This document shows positions 22,201 through 24,116 of a stretch of DNA of 24,116 bases, piece by piece. The stretch spans positions 1 through 24,116 of the forward strand of contig JAFAWZ010000148.1 in assembly GCA_019241495.1 (NCBI GenBank), read 5' to 3'. Under the pieces are notes generated by a model. It was not told where the DNA came from. It ran no database searches and saw only the letters and a list, made by a program, of their open reading frames with translations. Each line of letters begins with the position of its first letter. Within the stretch, counting starts at the first letter, position 1. Source of the DNA: Acidimicrobiales bacterium. Lineage in GTDB: Bacteria; Actinomycetota; Acidimicrobiia; Acidimicrobiales; Palsa-688. A program made the translations under genes and the position numbers.

Positions 22201-22401
22201 GAGGGCCAGCTGGCCCGCCTGGCCGCCTTCCACGCCGAGCACGCGGCGGACAGCCCCGCCGCCTTGGGTCGCCTCCAGGAGGCCGCTCTGTCGGGGGGCA
22301 ACGTGTTCGCCGTGTTGATGGACGCCGTGCGGTGCTGCTCGCTCGGGCAGATAACCGACGCGTTGTTCCAGGTGGGCGGACGTTACCGGCGCAACGTGTA
22401 G
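19276..22401 (+). CDS. icmF: Fused isobutyryl-CoA mutase IcmF (B12 domain, GTPase chaperone, mutase)
   Basis: IcmF interconverts isobutyryl-CoA and n-butyryl-CoA with adenosylcobalamin, and its own G-protein domain guards cofactor loading. The 1041-residue protein has the fused order: a B12-binding domain (about 10-150, SLFDGHDAAINIMRR with the cobalt-ligand candidate His23, and GGGGG-like loop), a MeaB-like GTPase (about 195-400, P-loop GTGGSGKSS with Lys211, VETPGIGQGDS, and NKFERRGG), a linker, and the substrate-binding mutase domain (about 520-1041, DIYGKVGNSGVSVATLEDMK, TINGPAPTILAMF, NTCIFSTEFSLRVMADIQEW, SISGYHIAEAGANP). Gln690 stands where methylmalonyl-CoA mutase has the carboxylate-binding Arg207, favouring a non-carboxylated substrate. 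GTG 19276 overlaps the mscR stop, with GGGAG directly before it. No cobalamin riboswitch is visible. Confidence 0.95.
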   Translation: MTGLHQPRHPVRFVTAASLFDGHDAAINIMRRLLQAQGAEVVHLGHNRSVDEVVTAAVQEDVQGVAVSSYQGGHIEYFEYLIDRLRALGRPGIRVYGGGGGTITASEVERLEAYGVARIFSPHDGQEMGLAAMVNILVAECDHPLPDLDPAQLGNLVAGDEGALARALTGAESGRLPDGIRTILESARPSGRSGTRPAPVLGVTGTGGSGKSSLTDELIGRFRRDHEDKLRIAVLAVDPTRRRGGGALLGDRIRMNSIDHHGRVFFRSFATRGAAGGLPECLDDAIALCRAAGFDLVIVETPGIGQGDSAVVAHVDVPLYVMTPEFGAASQLEKIDMLDFAAAVAINKFERRGGEDALREVRRQLARSGEFPGMALEELPVFATVASRFADDGVTALYQYLRDGLGLPAGVLEPVAGRVSTRRDPMIPGSRTRYLAEVAETVRAYHTETGRLVEAARRRQQLRDVALLLDAEELSSADVRKLAAGISLPADAEQLLEQWQPEPVEARMSLSGTAIPRVALPRYGDEGELLRFLREENRPGRFPYTAGVFPLKRDGEDPARMFAGEGDAARTNRRFHLLAEGQPATRLSTAFDSVTLYGFNPDRRPDIYGKVGNSGVSVATLEDMKVLYSGFDLCDPATSVSMTINGPAPTILAMFFNAAIDQHPELEPSEVLRRVRGTVQADILKEDQGQNTCIFSTEFSLRVMADIQEWFVAHSVANFYSVSISGYHIAEAGANPLTQLAFTLANGFTYVEAYLARGMHVDDFAPSFSFFFSNGMDPEYTVIGRVARRIWAVVMRDRYGANSRSQRLKYHIQTSGRSLHAQEMAFNDIRTTLQALCAIYDNASSLHTNAFDEAVTTPTADSVRRALAIQMVINEEWGLAKNENPLQGSFIVDELTDLVEEAVLAELERLSERGGVLGAMETGYQRGRIQDESMLYEAKKHDGSLPIVGVNTFRNPAGDRVPEHLELARSTEAEKEGQLARLAAFHAEHAADSPAALGRLQEAALSGGNVFAVLMDAVRCCSLGQITDALFQVGGRYRRNV

Positions 22402-22420
22402 CTCTTTTTCCAAATCTGAC

Positions 22421-22426
22421 TAACCT
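22421..22426 (+). promoter_or_regulatory. Putative -10 element of cysD-cysN (TAACCT)
   Basis: TAACCT lies 8 nt upstream of the cysD ATG in the 33-bp gap after icmF. The spacer contains AAGGA directly against the ATG, too close to act as a normal Shine-Dalgarno sequence, so near-leaderless initiation is plausible. Confidence 0.45.
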
Positions 22427-22434
22427 GGTAAGGA

Positions 22435-23346
22435 ATGACCGTCACCTACGAGCTCTCGCACCTGCGCGCCCTCGAAGCCGAGGCGGTGCACGTCTTCCGG
22501 GAGGTGGCGGCCGACTTCGAGCGGCCCGTCCTGTTGTTCTCCGGCGGCAAGGACTCCGTGGTCATGCTGCACCTGGCGGCCAAGGCCTTCTGGCCTGCCC
22601 CCTTGCCATTCCCGGTGATGCACGTCGACACGGGTCACAACCTGCCCGAGGTGATCGACTTCCGGGACCGCACGGTGGCCCGCCTGGGAGTCCGCCTGGT
22701 GGTGGCCTCGGTCCAGGACGACATCGACGCGGGGCGGGTGGTGGAGGACGTGGGGCCCCACGCCAGCCGCAACCGGCTCCAGACCGTCACCTTGCTGCGG
22801 GCCATCCGGGAGGGCCGCTATGACTCGGTTTTCGGCGGGGCCCGCCGGGACGAGGAGAAGGCCCGGGCCAAAGAGAGGGTGTTCAGCTTCCGGGACGAGT
22901 TCGGCCAGTGGGACCCGAAGAACCAGCGGCCCGAGCTTTGGAACCTGTTCAACGGGAAGCACCGCCGGCGTGAGCACATCCGGGTGTTTCCGTTGTCGAA
23001 CTGGACAGAGCTCGACATCTGGCAGTACGTGCTCGAGGAGCAGATCGAGCTGCCTTCCCTTTACTTCGCCCACCGCCGGGAGGTCTTCGAGCGCGACGGC
23101 ATGCTCCTCGCCGTGTCGCCGTTCGTGACCGTGCTGGAGGGCGAGGAGGTCTTCGAGGCGACCGTCCGCTTCCGGACGATAGGGGACGCCACCTGCACCG
23201 GCTGCGTCGAGTCGGTGGCCGGCGATGCCGCTGCGGTGGTGTCGGAGGTGGCGGCATCGCGCCTGACCGAACGGGGCGCCACCCGGGCGGACGACCGCAT
23301 CTCCGAGGCCGGGATGGAGGATCGCAAGAAGGAAGGCTACTTCTGA
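22435..23346 (+). CDS. cysD: Sulfate adenylyltransferase subunit 2 (ATP sulfurylase small subunit)
   Basis: CysD forms adenosine 5'-phosphosulfate from ATP and sulfate, driven by GTP hydrolysis in CysN. The 303-residue protein has the PP-loop FSGGKDSVVMLHL (35-47), PFPVMHVDTGHNLPEVI, GGARRDEEKARAKERVFSFR, WDPKNQRPELWNLFNG, REHIRVFPLSNWTELDIWQY and the C-terminal CTGCVESVAGDAAAVVSEV ending in DRKKEGYF, all standard for the family and at the usual length. The ATG at 22435 follows a TAACCT -10 candidate. The gene is followed after 15 bp by cysN, forming the sulfate-activation operon. No cysH, cysC or transporter gene is visible in the window. Confidence 0.97.
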   Translation: MTVTYELSHLRALEAEAVHVFREVAADFERPVLLFSGGKDSVVMLHLAAKAFWPAPLPFPVMHVDTGHNLPEVIDFRDRTVARLGVRLVVASVQDDIDAGRVVEDVGPHASRNRLQTVTLLRAIREGRYDSVFGGARRDEEKARAKERVFSFRDEFGQWDPKNQRPELWNLFNGKHRRREHIRVFPLSNWTELDIWQYVLEEQIELPSLYFAHRREVFERDGMLLAVSPFVTVLEGEEVFEATVRFRTIGDATCTGCVESVAGDAAAVVSEVAASRLTERGATRADDRISEAGMEDRKKEGYF

Positions 23347-23349
23347 TGC

Positions 23350-23354
23350 AGGAG
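23350..23354 (+). promoter_or_regulatory. Ribosome binding site of cysN (AGGAG)
   Basis: AGGAG lies 7 nt before the ATG at 23362. It supports that start over the ATG at 23346, which overlaps the cysD stop and closes after seven codons. Confidence 0.6.
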
Positions 23355-23361
23355 CTGTCCA

Positions 23362-24116
23362 ATGCCTGAACTGCTCAGGCTGGCCACGGCGGGCAGCGTC
23401 GACGACGGCAAGTCGACGCTGATCGGAAGGCTGCTCTACGACTCCAAGTCGATCTTCTCCGACCAGCTGGAGGCGGTGGAGCGCACGTCGCGCGAGCGGG
23501 GCGACGGCTATACGAACCTGGCCCTTCTGACCGACGGTTTGCGCGCCGAGCGCGAGCAGGGCATCACCATCGATGTCGCCTACCGGTACTTCGCCACGCC
23601 CCGCCGCAAGTTCATCATCGCCGACACGCCTGGTCACATCCAGTACACCCGCAACATGGTGACCGGCGCGTCCACTGCCGATCTGGCGCTCATCCTGGTC
23701 GACGCCCGCAACGGGGTGCTCGAGCAGTCCCGCCGTCACGCCTTCATCGCTTCGCTGCTGGGCATTCCCCACTTGGTGGTATGCGTCAACAAGATGGACC
23801 TGGTCGACTGGTCGCAGGACCGCTTCGATGAGATCCGAGAGGAGTTCCGCTCCTTTGCCATGAAGCTCGAGGTCCACGACCTGTCGTTCATCCCCGTCGC
23901 CGCCCTGCACGGTGACAACGTCGTGCAGCGCAGCGCCAGCATGCCCTGGTACGAGGGAACACCGTTGCTCCATCACCTGGAGAACGTCCACATCGCCTCG
24001 GATCGCAACCTCATCGACGCCCGCTTTCCCGTGCAGTACGTGATCCGGCCGCAGCAGGGCACCGACCACGAGCTCCACGACTACCGCGGCTACGCCGGCA
24101 CGGTGGCGGGCGGCGT
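23362..24116 (+). CDS. cysN: Sulfate adenylyltransferase subunit 1 (GTPase), 3' end outside window
   Basis: This is the first 251 codons of CysN, the EF-Tu-like GTPase subunit of ATP sulfurylase that couples GTP hydrolysis to APS formation. GTPase motifs are G1 AGSVDDGKST (residues about 10-19), the switch region REQGITIDVAYRYF, G3 DTPGH and G4 NKMD, followed by FRSFAMKLEVHDLSFIPVAA and MPWYEGTPLLHHLE. The start is ATG 23362, with AGGAG 7 nt upstream and 15 bp after the cysD stop. The reading frame is open to the window edge, so whether the gene is cysN or a cysNC fusion carrying APS kinase cannot be decided here. Confidence 0.95.
   Translation, partial: MPELLRLATAGSVDDGKSTLIGRLLYDSKSIFSDQLEAVERTSRERGDGYTNLALLTDGLRAEREQGITIDVAYRYFATPRRKFIIADTPGHIQYTRNMVTGASTADLALILVDARNGVLEQSRRHAFIASLLGIPHLVVCVNKMDLVDWSQDRFDEIREEFRSFAMKLEVHDLSFIPVAALHGDNVVQRSASMPWYEGTPLLHHLENVHIASDRNLIDARFPVQYVIRPQQGTDHELHDYRGYAGTVAGG

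Noticed and set aside
22380..22409. ACGTT/AACGT stem followed by a T-run at the icmF end as a terminator
   Set aside because: The stem has only five pairs, lies mostly inside the coding sequence and is separated from the T-run by seven bases. Possible, but not convincing.

Overview
The window reads as a high-GC, gene-dense chromosomal segment of an actinomycete (Actinomycetota). The evidence is very GC-rich codon third positions, frequent GTG starts, 4-bp ATGA/GTGA gene overlaps, a mycothiol-type alcohol dehydrogenase (MscR) and a biotin synthase auxiliary protein (BsaP), both of which are actinobacterial markers. An Acidimicrobiia-like lineage is my guess, but the sequence alone cannot settle it. 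I find 20 protein genes, two of them cut by the window ends. There are no RNA genes, insertion sequences or CRISPR arrays, and no gene-free stretch longer than about 125 bases.

Layout. (1) 1-4588, plus strand: the C-terminal part of an Lhr helicase, a helix-hairpin-helix plus PHP phosphoesterase, and a cytochrome P450 whose heme-ligand cysteine is replaced by histidine. (2) 4585-8929: the biotin locus. bioB-bsaP run leftward and bioA-bioF-bioD run rightward from a 21-bp divergent promoter. (3) 8950-12301: an Asp/Asn beta-hydroxylase-like (LpxO/OlsC-type) dioxygenase, a serine palmitoyltransferase-type alpha-oxoamine synthase and, convergent to them, a GNAT-fold protein resembling bacterial ceramide synthases. 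Together these look like a candidate sphingolipid (2-hydroxyceramide) locus. (4) 12404-15078: a metallo-beta-lactamase-fold hydrolase translationally coupled to an acyl-CoA ligase. (5) 15062-16015: a small lipoprotein and a small membrane protein, transcribed divergently. (6) 16037-22401: a tight operon of a fused alpha/beta 2-oxoacid dehydrogenase E1, MscR and the fused isobutyryl-CoA mutase IcmF, pointing to branched-chain keto-acid breakdown. (7) 22435 to the end: cysD and the start of cysN, for sulfate activation.

A TANNNT -10-like hexamer lies 6-9 nt upstream of the start codon in seven of the nine visible transcription-unit starts. This suggests that leaderless or near-leaderless transcripts are common here, and it helped decide several starts. 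The observations most worth a second look are the natural Cys-to-His P450, the candidate hydroxyceramide gene set, the BioB/BsaP pair in which BioB lacks one E. coli-type cluster cysteine, and the overlapping back-to-back bioA/bioB promoters.
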